Shown here piece after piece: positions 34,097 through 43,320 of a stretch of 64,000 nucleotides of DNA (position 1 is its first letter; each line of letters begins with the position of its first letter). The stretch is taken from NCBI GenBank assembly GCA_048264125.1, contig JBLXDM010000011.1, positions 1 to 64,000 on the forward strand, written 5' to 3'. This stretch comes from M1-B18 sp048264125 (GTDB taxonomy: Bacteria > Bacillota > Clostridia > Peptostreptococcales > Natronincolaceae). Both the position numbers and the translations under genes were made by a program. A model generated the notes under the pieces. The model saw only the letters and a program-made list of their open reading frames with translations, ran no database searches and was not told the DNA's origin.

Positions 34097-34186
34097 GTAA
34101 GCATGGTAAAATTATGTAAATATGGAAGGAAATCATTTGTTAATAGTCCAATGAATAATTAGATATCCTAATTTCTCTTTATAAGC

Positions 34187-34215
34187 TTGATCAGAGTTTA
34201 AAGTAACGATAGTAT
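34187..34215 (+). promoter_or_regulatory. Sigma-A-type promoter upstream of MazG-like gene
   Basis: TTGATC (34187-34192) and TAGTAT (34210-34215) are spaced by 17 nt, 36 nt before the MazG-like ATG. With the terminator at 34066 it marks a new transcription unit. Confidence 0.5.
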
Positions 34216-34251
34216 ACTATACATACAATTGCTGCAAAGGAGGCATCACAA

Positions 34252-34563
34252 ATGAAGGAAATTCAAGAGCAGGTCAAGCAGTTTACAACAGAAAAGGGTC
34301 TTACGACAGATGTGGTCATAAGGACTGTTGATTTATCTTCAGAGGTTGGCGAGCTTTCAAAAGAGGTTTTAAAGTCAACTGATTATGGCAAAAAAAATTT
34401 CAAGCCCACTGAAGACTTCGAAAGTGAAATTGGAGATGTGCTTTTTAGTCTCATATGCATAGCAAATGAAGCAGAGGTTGATCTTAAAAAAAGCTTAGAA
34501 GGTGCTTTAAGTAAATATGAGGCTAGATTTAAAAATAAGGGGAATATAGACTCACAAGAGTAA
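34252..34563 (+). CDS. MazG-like nucleotide pyrophosphohydrolase
   Basis: A 103-residue all-alpha NTP pyrophosphatase. SSEVGELSKEV and the later ESEIGDVLFSLI give the EExxE and ExxD metal motifs of the MazG/dUTPase-2 superfamily. Such enzymes remove aberrant nucleotides. AAAGGAGG precedes the ATG. It is followed by two Nudix genes, which suggests a group with related house-cleaning roles. Confidence 0.87.
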   Translation: MKEIQEQVKQFTTEKGLTTDVVIRTVDLSSEVGELSKEVLKSTDYGKKNFKPTEDFESEIGDVLFSLICIANEAEVDLKKSLEGALSKYEARFKNKGNIDSQE

Positions 34564-34573
34564 ACCCACATAA

Positions 34574-34610
34574 TCCGAGTCGCCTTATTGTTATATTTTG
34601 TGGACTCGGA
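34574..34610 (+). repeat. 8-bp inverted repeat after MazG-like gene
   Basis: TCCGAGTC (34574-34581) pairs with GACTCGGA (34603-34610) around a 21-nt loop containing TTATATTTTG. No T-run follows; role unclear. Confidence 0.45.
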
Positions 34611-34682
34611 AAAGCTCGAAGTATATGATATGCAATTTCCACCGAAATAAATATAATATACAGAATGATATAGGAGGCTACT

Positions 34683-35183
34683 ATGGAGCGATTTTGTATA
34701 CCTGGGGTTGGAGGGATATTAGAAAGTAATATAGACGGTAAGGATTATATTTTATTACAGGAAAGGCATAAAAAAGAAGCAAGAAATGAAGCTGGTTTAA
34801 TAGAGATCCCCGCAGGCAAAATTAGAGAATTTGAGAATATATTCGATTGCTTGAGAAGAGAAATTAAGGAAGAGACAGGCTTGGATATCATTGAAATAAA
34901 GGGTGAAAAGGAATCTGAATTTGTCGAGGCAGAGGACTATAGAGTTATAAACTATGAACCCTTTTCCTCCTCTCAAAACATAATAAGAGGCTATCCCATA
35001 ATGGTGCAGGTGTTTATCTGCAAGGTCTGTGGAGAGCTACTTACTGAATCCAATGAATCAAAAAATATGCGTTGGACTACGCTGGAGGAGTTAGAGGAGC
35101 TAGTGCATAATCCACAGCTGCTTTATCCAATGCATATTGCAACCCTAAAAAAATATCTAAGGCACAAGGGCTATGCCGTTTGA
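34683..35183 (+). CDS. Nudix hydrolase, ADP-ribose pyrophosphatase-like
   Basis: A 166-residue Nudix enzyme. The box begins AGKIREFE and continues RREIKEETGL; the IEIPAGK strand before it is typical of ADP-sugar pyrophosphatases. A long insertion, residues 78-105, follows the box. GGAGG precedes the ATG. The stop codon lies 20 bp before the next Nudix start. Confidence 0.88.
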   Translation: MERFCIPGVGGILESNIDGKDYILLQERHKKEARNEAGLIEIPAGKIREFENIFDCLRREIKEETGLDIIEIKGEKESEFVEAEDYRVINYEPFSSSQNIIRGYPIMVQVFICKVCGELLTESNESKNMRWTTLEELEELVHNPQLLYPMHIATLKKYLRHKGYAV

Positions 35184-35202
35184 AAATAGGAGGAGAAGCT
35201 GG

Positions 35203-35637
35203 ATGAAAAACTTTTATCAATCATGTGGTGCCAGTGTAATAATATACAAGGATAATAGGGTGCTACTACAGCAGCGTAAGGACAACAAATGCTGGGGATA
35301 TCATGGCGGTAAAGTTGAGTATGGGGAAATAGTAGAGGCTGCTGCAAAACGCGAGCTTCTGGAGGAAACAGGGTTAACTGCCAATAGACTTGTACTATTT
35401 GATGTTTTTTCGGGGCCGGATATGAAATATACCTATCCAGATGGAAATACGGTAAGCATAATTGACATTGTTTACCTATGTAATGATTATAGCGGCGATT
35501 TAAAGCCTCAAGCATCAGAGGTCTTAGATCTACAGTGGTTTGATATAGACCAAATACCTGCAAACCTTAGTCCGCCTATAAAGCCTGCACTAAGAAGGTT
35601 TGTAGCAGGGTTTGATAAGGAGCCCAATAACTCATAG
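35203..35637 (+). CDS. Nudix hydrolase
   Basis: A 144-residue Nudix enzyme with box GGKVEYGE and RELLEETGL. Paralogue of the gene at 32893. The frame is open from 35173, which would overlap the upstream gene, but AGGAGG lies 9 nt before ATG 35203, so that start is preferred. Three Nudix genes and MazG within 3 kb point to clustering of nucleotide-sanitising enzymes. Confidence 0.88.
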   Translation: MKNFYQSCGASVIIYKDNRVLLQQRKDNKCWGYHGGKVEYGEIVEAAAKRELLEETGLTANRLVLFDVFSGPDMKYTYPDGNTVSIIDIVYLCNDYSGDLKPQASEVLDLQWFDIDQIPANLSPPIKPALRRFVAGFDKEPNNS

Positions 35638-35723
35638 AGCTTTAATATACTTCCTTTTTGGATATAAAGCTAATTACCTAGTTGGAGTCAAGTATGCAAA
35701 ATTTGAAAACAAGGGGTTAAGCT

Positions 35724-36684
35724 ATGGAGAATACCGTACGTGAAATAAATTATGATAAAAAAACTCTAAGAAAAGACATAAACAAGCTTTCTAGAATATT
35801 GATTTATTTAGAATTAATTTCAGTATTGATTTTCATAGGCTGGCTCTGTAGTTATTATATACAAGAGTACTCGCCAAATAGTATTTTAGATCCCGAAAAT
35901 GTAATAAATGCAATGAAAAACCAAGAATGGCTTTTGACTATATGGTATTACATATTTGTATATATCGTAAGGAAGCACTAATAAAGGATTTAAGGTTCAT
36001 AAATAAGGAAATGAAGAGTAAAGTGTTTTGGTTCATTGTGCTGTTGCTTTTAGGAAGTCAATTTATATTTATTTTGTTTTCTAGGCTTACTGAATTGGGT
36101 TTCAACATTTTTGGATATAGTATTCAGGAATACATCGATTCGATTAAGGTGTCTGATACAGGCCTTGGTCAAATAATATATGTGGCTTTTATAGGACCAA
36201 TTTTTGAAGAGCTATTATTCAGAGGAGCAATACTGAAAGCTCTAGAAAAATACGGGAAGGTATTTGCTATAGTCATTTCTTCTATTCTATTTGGACTTAT
36301 GCACATGCACTTATTTCAGAGTGTTTTTGCAGCTGTGGTAGGTTTAATTTTAGGATATGTAGCTATTGAATATTCTATAAAATGGGCTATATTATTACAT
36401 GTGCTCAATAATTTTATATTGGGATTTTATACAATTCACTGCTTAGTATGCTAAAGTTACCATTTAGAAATATACTGCACATTGCTTTATTTTTTATGTT
36501 TTTTACTATAGGAGCTATACAGTTATATAAGCATAGACTGGCATTTAGACATTATATTAAGGAAAAAGGCAGTGAAACAGGTATTTACAAGCATACCTTT
36601 AGATCCGTTTTCCTTATAGTCTATATTTTGATACATATAGTTGTTCCTTTTATATTACTAAAGGGAAATATAACTGCATTGTAA
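35724..36684 (+). pseudogene. CPBP-family membrane protease gene broken by two frameshifts
   Basis: Three consecutive frames (35724-35981, 35927-36454, 36448-36684) together make one CPBP/CAAX protease of about 315 residues. The middle part has EELLFRG (EExxxR), FGLMHMH and HVLNN, all family motifs; the first part gives the N-terminal helices and the third the C-terminal membrane helices. Frame moves by one base back near 35970 and again near 36424, each consistent with a 1-nt deletion. The reading sense is preserved elsewhere, so decay is recent or these are sequencing errors. AAGGGG precedes the ATG. Confidence 0.72.
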
Positions 36685-36742
36685 AACAATGAGCATTATC
36701 AAACGTAGTATCTATTAAAATCAGCTTAAATGGAGTGATACA

Positions 36743-37456
36743 ATGAACAACAGAATGATAAAGGCAACATTGGTATTGGCAATATTCACTATTTTATTAA
36801 TAGGCTGGATAATCTTTGGAGGTCCCTTTAATACCTATTACCTAATATGGAATCTGATTTTGGCATGGGCGCCTATGGTGTTTTCACTAATTTTTATATA
36901 CAATGCTTCAAAGCCCTCCTCTGGATTAAGAAAGGTTAGTAAGTTGATTTCCGGACTTCTATGGCTATTCTTTTTTCCTAATGCAGTATACATCATTACA
37001 GACTACATACATCTCAGTAATGATAGCTTTTATTACCCAAACCCAGCCTATTCACCCTACTCAGGTCTTCCACAAATACTATATAGTTTTGAGCGGCTTC
37101 CGTGGAATAATCTTCTATCAATAACCTTTGCCGTATTTATAGGCTGTGCATTAAGTGCTTTTTCACTTTATACTCTTCAAACTCATATTGAGAGAAGGAG
37201 CAGTAGGCTAGCTGGCTGGAGCTTTGCTGTCTTTGTACATATGCTAAGCGGATATGCCATATATTTGGGCAGGTTTATACGCTTTAACTCCTGGGACGTC
37301 GTGTTTAATCCTATAGGTTTATTAAAATATCTTCTATCTAACATAAATAGAACAACACTCGTGTTTTCGATGCAATTCTTTATACTTAGCTTCTTCATTT
37401 ATGCTATTTTCTACCTCTTTGTTTATATAGGGGGAGATACTCATAAAGCCTATTAA
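36743..37456 (+). CDS. DUF1361 membrane protein
   Basis: A 237-residue multi-pass membrane protein. WNLILAWAPMVFSL, LWLFFFPNAVYIITDYIHL and RFIRFNSWDV are the landmarks of DUF1361, a family of unknown function. About seven hydrophobic helices. GGAGTG precedes the ATG. Confidence 0.82.
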   Translation: MNNRMIKATLVLAIFTILLIGWIIFGGPFNTYYLIWNLILAWAPMVFSLIFIYNASKPSSGLRKVSKLISGLLWLFFFPNAVYIITDYIHLSNDSFYYPNPAYSPYSGLPQILYSFERLPWNNLLSITFAVFIGCALSAFSLYTLQTHIERRSSRLAGWSFAVFVHMLSGYAIYLGRFIRFNSWDVVFNPIGLLKYLLSNINRTTLVFSMQFFILSFFIYAIFYLFVYIGGDTHKAY

Positions 37457-37549
37457 ATATATAGGAAGGTTGACTGAGGAATATGAAATTATAAAAGGAA
37501 TAAGTAAACCCGCCTAAAATCGGCACAGCTAATGAGGAGCGATTAGAGA

Positions 37550-38014
37550 ATGAGGAATATAGATATAGTTGTAGAGAGGATATCAGAGGATAACTACCAC
37601 AAGTTTGATGATATGGTGGCCTGGAGAGTTAATGGGATTGAAAGAAGTGTGGATGAAAAACGGATCAGCAGAGATAAGGATTTTAGCGAAGCACTGCAGC
37701 AGCTAAAGCAGGAGGGCTTTTATGCCTATGGTGCTCTATTGGAGGGAAGGTTCGTAGGCTGGATTACAGTTATTCATACTCCAAAGATAGGGAAATGGTA
37801 CAGAGGGGTTGTATATGTTGATGAAATATGGACAGCACCCGAATATAGAAGAAGGGGTATAGCCTTTCTGTTGATGCAAAAGGCCTTTGAAGTTCAGAGG
37901 TTAACAAATGCAGTAAAGGTAAGGCTTTATACAGATAACATTCCTGCTCAAAGATTATATGAGAAATGTGGTCTCAAAGTTACCAACCATGCAGTATTTA
38001 TGGAATCTGAATAA
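37550..38014 (+). CDS. GNAT family N-acetyltransferase
   Basis: A 154-residue acetyltransferase. The acetyl-CoA loop is R-R-R-G-I-A after VDEIWTAPEY, and RLYEKCGL is the C-terminal motif. GAGGAG precedes the ATG. It ends 11 bp before the next gene. Confidence 0.85.
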   Translation: MRNIDIVVERISEDNYHKFDDMVAWRVNGIERSVDEKRISRDKDFSEALQQLKQEGFYAYGALLEGRFVGWITVIHTPKIGKWYRGVVYVDEIWTAPEYRRRGIAFLLMQKAFEVQRLTNAVKVRLYTDNIPAQRLYEKCGLKVTNHAVFMESE

Positions 38015-38025
38015 AAGGTGATGGA

Positions 38026-38544
38026 ATGAAAAAGCAGCTAATTATAATTAACGGAACCATGGGTGCCGGCAAAACCACCATCTGTAGCCACCTAAATAAA
38101 GAACTGAATAACTCCGTGTGGTTGGACGGTGATTGGTGCTGGAGCATAAATCCCTTTGTAGTAAATGAAGAAAATAAAGCAATGGTAGAGGACAATATTA
38201 GATATCTTTTAGGGAACTTTATGAGGAATAATTCAATCAAATATATTATATTCAGTTGGGTTCTTCATACAGAAGAGCTGATGGACAAAGTTCTAAGCTG
38301 GGTTAAATCATTTGAGACTGATATCTATAGGATAACATTAGTATGCTCCGAGGAAGAATTGAGGGAGCGAATATTTGACAGATACTCAACCGACAAAAAG
38401 ATAAGCCTCCAGCAGAAAGAGGAGCTGGTAAATGCCAGCATATTCAAACAGAGCTTATACGATTCCATGTCCACTACTAAAATCGATAATAGTCAGAACA
38501 CTATAGAAGAAACCCTAAATAAAGTGTTGAGTATTATAAAATGA
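38026..38544 (+). CDS. P-loop kinase-like protein
   Basis: A 172-residue AAA/shikimate-kinase-type P-loop protein. The Walker A motif is G10-TMGAGKTT. WLDGDWCW follows, where the aspartates would bind substrate or metal, and LRERIFDRY forms the lid arginines. It resembles chloramphenicol phosphotransferase-like or gluconokinase-like small kinases; the substrate is open. AAAGGTG precedes the ATG. Confidence 0.77.
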   Translation: MKKQLIIINGTMGAGKTTICSHLNKELNNSVWLDGDWCWSINPFVVNEENKAMVEDNIRYLLGNFMRNNSIKYIIFSWVLHTEELMDKVLSWVKSFETDIYRITLVCSEEELRERIFDRYSTDKKISLQQKEELVNASIFKQSLYDSMSTTKIDNSQNTIEETLNKVLSIIK

Positions 38545-38586
38545 AGTAAGTGACCTTTAATATTGACAATGACAGGAGATGAGAAA

Positions 38587-39036
38587 ATGAGTAATAAAAT
38601 ATCTAGCACGAGAAAACAGCTTTATTATTTCGGAATGGCATTAATGGTCATAGGCTTTATTCTTTTTATGTCATCATTTTTTATAACCTTTGAGCCCAGC
38701 TTCGGCTTTGGGCCTCCGCCTTTTTTTGTTAGGGCAGTTATAGGCATGATTTGTATAATTATAGGCAGTGTGCTTATGAGCATAGGACAAAGAGGTACTG
38801 CAGGATCAGGCTTAATTTTAGATCCAGAAAAGGCCAGAGAAGATTTACAGCCCTTTAGCCAAGCAAAGGGAAAAATGATAAATGATGTCATTGAAAATGT
38901 AGATGTCGCTAGAGATTTTTTCGACCGCAGCTCTAATACCGAAGTAAAGGAAATAATTAAGATTCGCTGCAGAAGCTGCGAGGAACTGAATGATGAGGAT
39001 GCACGGTTTTGTAAATCCTGTGGTAAGGAATTGTAG
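38587..39036 (+). CDS. Membrane protein with C-terminal zinc ribbon
   Basis: A 149-residue protein with two membrane helices (about 14-36 and 47-68). The C-terminus carries a zinc ribbon, CRSC and CKSC. The frame opens at 38563, but AGGAG before ATG 38587 decides the start. Three small zinc-ribbon proteins occur in the array (20490, 21126, here). Confidence 0.65.
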   Translation: MSNKISSTRKQLYYFGMALMVIGFILFMSSFFITFEPSFGFGPPPFFVRAVIGMICIIIGSVLMSIGQRGTAGSGLILDPEKAREDLQPFSQAKGKMINDVIENVDVARDFFDRSSNTEVKEIIKIRCRSCEELNDEDARFCKSCGKEL

Positions 39037-39039
39037 TTT

Positions 39040-39579
39040 ATGAGAAAAATTATATACAGAGAATTTAAAGAAGAAGAAATAGAACTCTGTTTATTTGCCA
39101 GCTTTAACCGTTATCAAAAAGTTAATCGCTGCTGGCGTAAAGAGGCAGGAGTATGGGTTTTGAAGGATATAGCCTTTGTTGAGGAATGGAGCTTAGAGGA
39201 ATACAAATATCTGGTTGAGTGCCTTAAAAACACACTAATAACCGGTGGTGCTGTCATTGCTGCCTTTGATAATAATGCTTTGATAGGCTTTGCATCAGTA
39301 GAGAGTATGCCCTTTGGCTCTGCAGGAGAATATCTTCAGCTATCTAGTCTGCACGTATCAAGCGATTACCGCAATAAGGGAATTGGAAAAGCTCTATTTA
39401 TCAAAATGGCTAATAAAGCCCAAGAATTAGGAGGGAAAAAGCTATATATTTCTGCCCATTCCTCCGAGGAGACTCAAGCCTTTTATAAGGCCATGGGCTG
39501 CGTAGAGGCCTTGGAATACAATGAAGAACTGGTGGCAAAGGAGCCTTATGACTGTCAGCTAGAATATGAGTTGATATAA
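39040..39579 (+). CDS. GNAT family N-acetyltransferase
   Basis: A 179-residue acetyltransferase. The acetyl-CoA loop is R-N-K-G-I-G after LSSLHVSSDY, and FYKAMGC is the C-terminal motif. The ATG lies 3 bp after the upstream stop, so the two genes are probably translationally coupled. Confidence 0.85.
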   Translation: MRKIIYREFKEEEIELCLFASFNRYQKVNRCWRKEAGVWVLKDIAFVEEWSLEEYKYLVECLKNTLITGGAVIAAFDNNALIGFASVESMPFGSAGEYLQLSSLHVSSDYRNKGIGKALFIKMANKAQELGGKKLYISAHSSEETQAFYKAMGCVEALEYNEELVAKEPYDCQLEYELI

Positions 39580-39646
39580 TTTGAACCTAAATAAATATAG
39601 TCGCCTATTGGAATATGCTGGTTTCCAAGGCTAAGGAGCTGATGGA

Positions 39647-40552
39647 ATGAATTTAGCAGACCTAGAAATATGGATAAAGGATGTTTTAGGCAATAATGCA
39701 GCCATAAAGTCAATAGTACCATTAAAGGGAGGAATGTCCTCTGAAATATATAGGCTAGATGTTTCCGGTCAACCACCTTTAGTTCTCAGGCAAATAACGG
39801 ATATGGAGTGGTTAGCTAGAAAGCCAGATTTGGCACTGCAGGAGGCCACAAGCCTAAGGGCGGCTGCCAAAATAGATGTAGCTACCCCTCTTTTAATAGC
39901 AGTTGATGAAATGGGAGCAAAAGTTCATTATCCATCAGTATTAATGACTATGCTGGAGGGCAATGTTACTCTAAGCCCCAATTACCTTCAAGATTGGATG
40001 CATGGAATGGCTGAAGCCCTCAAGTCCATACATTCAGTAGATATCAGTACACCATGGAGCTATCACACCTATAACAAAATTAGTGAATTGGAGATACCAT
40101 ACTGGTCTAAACATCCAGATCAATGGAAACAGGCCATAGACATCCTACAAGGAAGTCAACCAATTACAAAATGCCGCTTTATTCACCGCGATTATCATCC
40201 TGCAAATATTCTTTTTAAAGATAACAAGGTCAGTGGGATTGTAGATTGGATCAATGCCTGCATAGGTCCTGCTGGTATAGATGTAGGGCATTGCAGACTA
40301 AATCTAGCTCTATTAATCGGTACAGAGGCTGCAAATTTATTTTTACAAAAGTATATCGAATTGATGGAAGGGAATTTTGAGTATCATCCTTATTGGGACC
40401 TTCTAACCCTTATTGAGTTCTTACCAGGACCTCCGGAGGTCTATAGGGGCTGGGTTGATTTAGGGGTTACCCATCTCAATAATAGTTTAATGACTAAACG
40501 AATGGATGAGTATCTGGTGAGCATTATGAAAGCTGTGCATAGCAGTCATTAG
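39647..40552 (+). CDS. APH-family phosphotransferase
   Basis: A 301-residue kinase of the aminoglycoside phosphotransferase fold. The N-lobe has PLKGGMSSEIYRL and VLRQI with R in place of the usual K. The catalytic loop is FIHRDYHPANILF, and GIVDWINA is the metal motif. Closest in style to macrolide-type or uncharacterised APH members. AAGGAG precedes the ATG. Confidence 0.83.
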   Translation: MNLADLEIWIKDVLGNNAAIKSIVPLKGGMSSEIYRLDVSGQPPLVLRQITDMEWLARKPDLALQEATSLRAAAKIDVATPLLIAVDEMGAKVHYPSVLMTMLEGNVTLSPNYLQDWMHGMAEALKSIHSVDISTPWSYHTYNKISELEIPYWSKHPDQWKQAIDILQGSQPITKCRFIHRDYHPANILFKDNKVSGIVDWINACIGPAGIDVGHCRLNLALLIGTEAANLFLQKYIELMEGNFEYHPYWDLLTLIEFLPGPPEVYRGWVDLGVTHLNNSLMTKRMDEYLVSIMKAVHSSH

Positions 40553-40567
40553 CAAAGGGATGATATT

Positions 40568-41083
40568 GTGGAAAATGTAAGCATTAGATGGGCAAACCAT
40601 AATGATTCAGAAGACTTAGGCTTCATTCATACAGAAGGATGGAGAGCTGCCTACAGAGGCATCATTCCCGATGAAATACTGGACAATATCTCTGTAGAAA
40701 AACGAAGCAAATACTTTGCAGAGGCCCTAAAAGACAAAAGAGAGGAAACCGCTATAATGATAGTGGACAATAAGCCTGCTGGCTTTCTTACCCTTGGCCC
40801 AAATAGAGATGATGATCTGAATACTACCTATGGTGAGATCTGGGGAATATATCTATTACCCGAATATTGGAATAGGGGACTTGGCAGAGAACTAATGGAT
40901 TGGGATATGCAGGAGCTAAGCAACAGGGGCTTCAAATATGCAACGTTATGGGTCCTTGTTGATAATGATAGGGCAAAAAACTTCTATTATAAGCTGGGGT
41001 TTCTTCAAGAAAACAGGCTTAAGGAGATAAAAATAGGTAAGCTCTTAACAGAGGAGCGATTTATGAAGGAAATACTTCTATAA
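40568..41083 (+). CDS. GNAT family N-acetyltransferase
   Basis: A 171-residue acetyltransferase. WRAAYRGIIPDEILD at the N-terminus is a widespread GNAT signature. The acetyl-CoA loop is W-N-R-G-L-G, and FYYKLGF is motif B. GTG start after AAAGGGATG, 15 bp after the phosphotransferase gene. Confidence 0.87.
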   Translation: MENVSIRWANHNDSEDLGFIHTEGWRAAYRGIIPDEILDNISVEKRSKYFAEALKDKREETAIMIVDNKPAGFLTLGPNRDDDLNTTYGEIWGIYLLPEYWNRGLGRELMDWDMQELSNRGFKYATLWVLVDNDRAKNFYYKLGFLQENRLKEIKIGKLLTEERFMKEILL

Positions 41084-41115
41084 AAAAAGTACTTATAATG
41101 ATAGAGGTGGTACAT

Positions 41116-41565
41116 ATGCAGATAATTAGAAGGGCTTCAACTTCCGAAGCAGCTATACTAACTCATATAGCAATAGCGTCTGAGGCTTATTGGGGCTATG
41201 ACTCTGAATATATGGCGGAGTTTAAAAGGCAGTATAGCATCACAGAGGACTTTATTACCCATAACCCTACCTATGTGCTGGAGATGGAGGAGATTATCGG
41301 CTTCTATGGAATTATAGTAAATAAAAATGAGGCTGAATTAGAATACCTCTTTATCAAGCCCAATTATATAGGATGTGGATATGGGAAACTGCTGTGGCAG
41401 CATATGATTAATACCAGTAGTGAACTAGGAATTCAGAGGCTCACAATGGTAACAAGCCCTCAGGCAAAGGACTTCTACCTGAAGATGGGCTGTTCTGATG
41501 CTGGAGAGGTGGAATCTCTAATTGGTAACAGGAGAATTATTCCCAAACTATGCTTCCTTCTATGA
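41116..41565 (+). CDS. GNAT family N-acetyltransferase
   Basis: A 149-residue acetyltransferase. IIRRASTSEAAILTHI start, acetyl-CoA loop I-G-C-G-Y-G after EYLFIKPNY, and FYLKMGC. An ATG at 41098 is in frame, but the GAGGTGG site favours ATG 41116. It follows another GNAT by 33 bp. Confidence 0.83.
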   Translation: MQIIRRASTSEAAILTHIAIASEAYWGYDSEYMAEFKRQYSITEDFITHNPTYVLEMEEIIGFYGIIVNKNEAELEYLFIKPNYIGCGYGKLLWQHMINTSSELGIQRLTMVTSPQAKDFYLKMGCSDAGEVESLIGNRRIIPKLCFLL

Positions 41566-41629
41566 GCTGACAAGAAGGGAGTATATCTGCATGGTTGAAA
41601 AGTAAAACAAATGATGTTGGAGGTTTTTT

Positions 41630-42241
41630 ATGAAGCTTTTATACGGTACAGGAAATTTAGCTAAGCTGCAGTCTATGAAAAATATGCTTTCAGGCTTGGA
41701 TATAGAAATAATAGGTCTAAAAGATATCAAAACAAAGGTGGATTTCATAGATGAAAGTGGAAATACTCCATTAGAGAATGCAAGGATAAAGGCTATGGCA
41801 TATTATAATGCTATTAAAATACCTGTTTTCTCCTGTGACTCAGGGCTGTACATAGATGGAATTGAACCCCATCTACAGCCAGGAGTCCATATAAGAAGGG
41901 TAATGGGTAGAGAACTGACAGATGAAGAAATAATTGAATACTATTCAAGCCTAGCCAGAGAAGCCGGGGGACCCTTAAAGGCCAGATATAAAAATGCAAT
42001 TTGTCTGGTCTTAAACGATGGCAATATATATGAATATGATGGAGATGATATAGCATCAGAGGAATTTTTCATATCAGATAAAGCCCATTCAATTAAGGAA
42101 ATGGGATTCCCTTTGGATTCACTTTCCATACATATTGGAACAGGTAAATATTACTTTGATATAAAAAAAGATGATATTAGCACAATGGAAAGTCAAATAA
42201 CAAAGGGCTTAAGGGATTTTTTTATTAAGGCAATTATCTAA
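41630..42241 (+). CDS. RdgB/HAM1-like non-canonical purine NTP pyrophosphatase
   Basis: A 203-residue protein. YGTGNLAKLQSMKNML, DESGNTPLENARIKA and SCDSGLYID are the HAM1 landmarks, in which NA-K and the DSGL loop bind nucleotide. The C-terminal half diverges from housekeeping RdgB, lacking a clear SHR motif, so this is a distant paralogue. It fits with MazG and Nudix genes nearby. GGAGG precedes the ATG. Confidence 0.78.
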   Translation: MKLLYGTGNLAKLQSMKNMLSGLDIEIIGLKDIKTKVDFIDESGNTPLENARIKAMAYYNAIKIPVFSCDSGLYIDGIEPHLQPGVHIRRVMGRELTDEEIIEYYSSLAREAGGPLKARYKNAICLVLNDGNIYEYDGDDIASEEFFISDKAHSIKEMGFPLDSLSIHIGTGKYYFDIKKDDISTMESQITKGLRDFFIKAII

Positions 42242-42313
42242 ATTATATCTATAGACATAAGATGAAGGAATATTAGATATGGAATTACTGAGGAGTAAAA
42301 CAACGAGAGGAGT

Positions 42314-42859
42314 ATGAGAAAAATTAACAGAAACATCCCAAATGTTATATCCATCATAAGAATTATCCTATCAGTAATGTTACTAGGACTCATATCAGCT
42401 CCCTTTGCCTTTGTTCTAATCTATGGACTTATAGGCATCAGCGACGTTCTGGATGGATATATTGCAAGAAAATATGGCTGTGACACTCAGTTGGGTGCTC
42501 AATTAGACTCTATCGCAGATGTTGTTTTTTATTCTATACTGGTATATGTCTTTTATCAGCAATACCCCTGGGCACTTGCTGTTGGCAGCCGCTATATAGC
42601 AATCATACTGGCAATACGATTAATTAATATGCTGCTAACAAAGCTGAAATATAAAAGGGTGGTGCTGCTGCATACTATAGGTAATAAAGCTTCAGGACTT
42701 ATTGTTTATTGCATGCCTATAGTGCTGATGATTACTTCTAATTCAATTGTAATAAAGGGTCTTCTGACAATCATTATTTTAGCGGCCTTTGAGGAGCTGT
42801 GCATCACCCTAATTATAAAGGAGCCTGAACTCAACAGGAGAAGCATATTAAAGGAATAG
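42314..42859 (+). CDS. CDP-alcohol phosphatidyltransferase
   Basis: A 181-residue membrane enzyme. The signature D44-xx-D47-G-xx-A-R-x8-G61-xxx-D65-xxx-D69 is complete. Such enzymes transfer a CDP-activated phosphatidyl group to an alcohol (glycerol phosphate, inositol or serine) in phospholipid synthesis. About six helices. GAGGAGT precedes the ATG. It may be an accessory paralogue of PgsA. Confidence 0.87.
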   Translation: MRKINRNIPNVISIIRIILSVMLLGLISAPFAFVLIYGLIGISDVLDGYIARKYGCDTQLGAQLDSIADVVFYSILVYVFYQQYPWALAVGSRYIAIILAIRLINMLLTKLKYKRVVLLHTIGNKASGLIVYCMPIVLMITSNSIVIKGLLTIIILAAFEELCITLIIKEPELNRRSILKE

Positions 42860-42880
42860 TAAAATGGGAGGAGATTTAAG

Positions 42881-43195
42881 ATGTTTGAGTATAATAGCTT
42901 ATCAATCATACTTGCTGCTGCCTTAATTGTATCCGGCTGGTTAATATGGAAACGGGGCAAAACTGATTTAATCCACAAGTATAATATTCAAGGGGTAAAG
43001 GACCTTAAGGGCTACAGCATCGAAATGGGAAAAACAATATTTGCCCTTGGCATAATCATATTGTCCAGCAGTATTATGAGCTTTATACCCCAGATTCATA
43101 GGTCCTTTAGAATTGGCATTTCAATTGTGGGACTTATAATCGTTACCATATTTGTATTCAGAATACAGAAAAAATACTCTGGAAGATATATTTGA
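42881..43195 (+). CDS. Small membrane protein, DUF3784-like
   Basis: A 104-residue protein with three hydrophobic helices. DLKGYSIEMGKTIFALGIIIL matches the pattern of DUF3784, a family of small Firmicute membrane proteins of unknown function. GGGAGGAG precedes the ATG. Confidence 0.68.
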   Translation: MFEYNSLSIILAAALIVSGWLIWKRGKTDLIHKYNIQGVKDLKGYSIEMGKTIFALGIIILSSSIMSFIPQIHRSFRIGISIVGLIIVTIFVFRIQKKYSGRYI

Positions 43196-43320
43196 TTCTA
43201 AGATTGATTTTACTGTGAGGATAGAAATCTGAGAAGAGGTCGAGCTATATATTATATTTTACGGGAGAGCCTCTATGATAATGAAAGTATGTAAATTCTA
43301 ATCAAAAGACTGGAGAAAAA

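Noticed and set aside
35171..35563. 130-residue minus-strand frame
   Set aside because: Antisense shadow of a Nudix gene with complete motifs.
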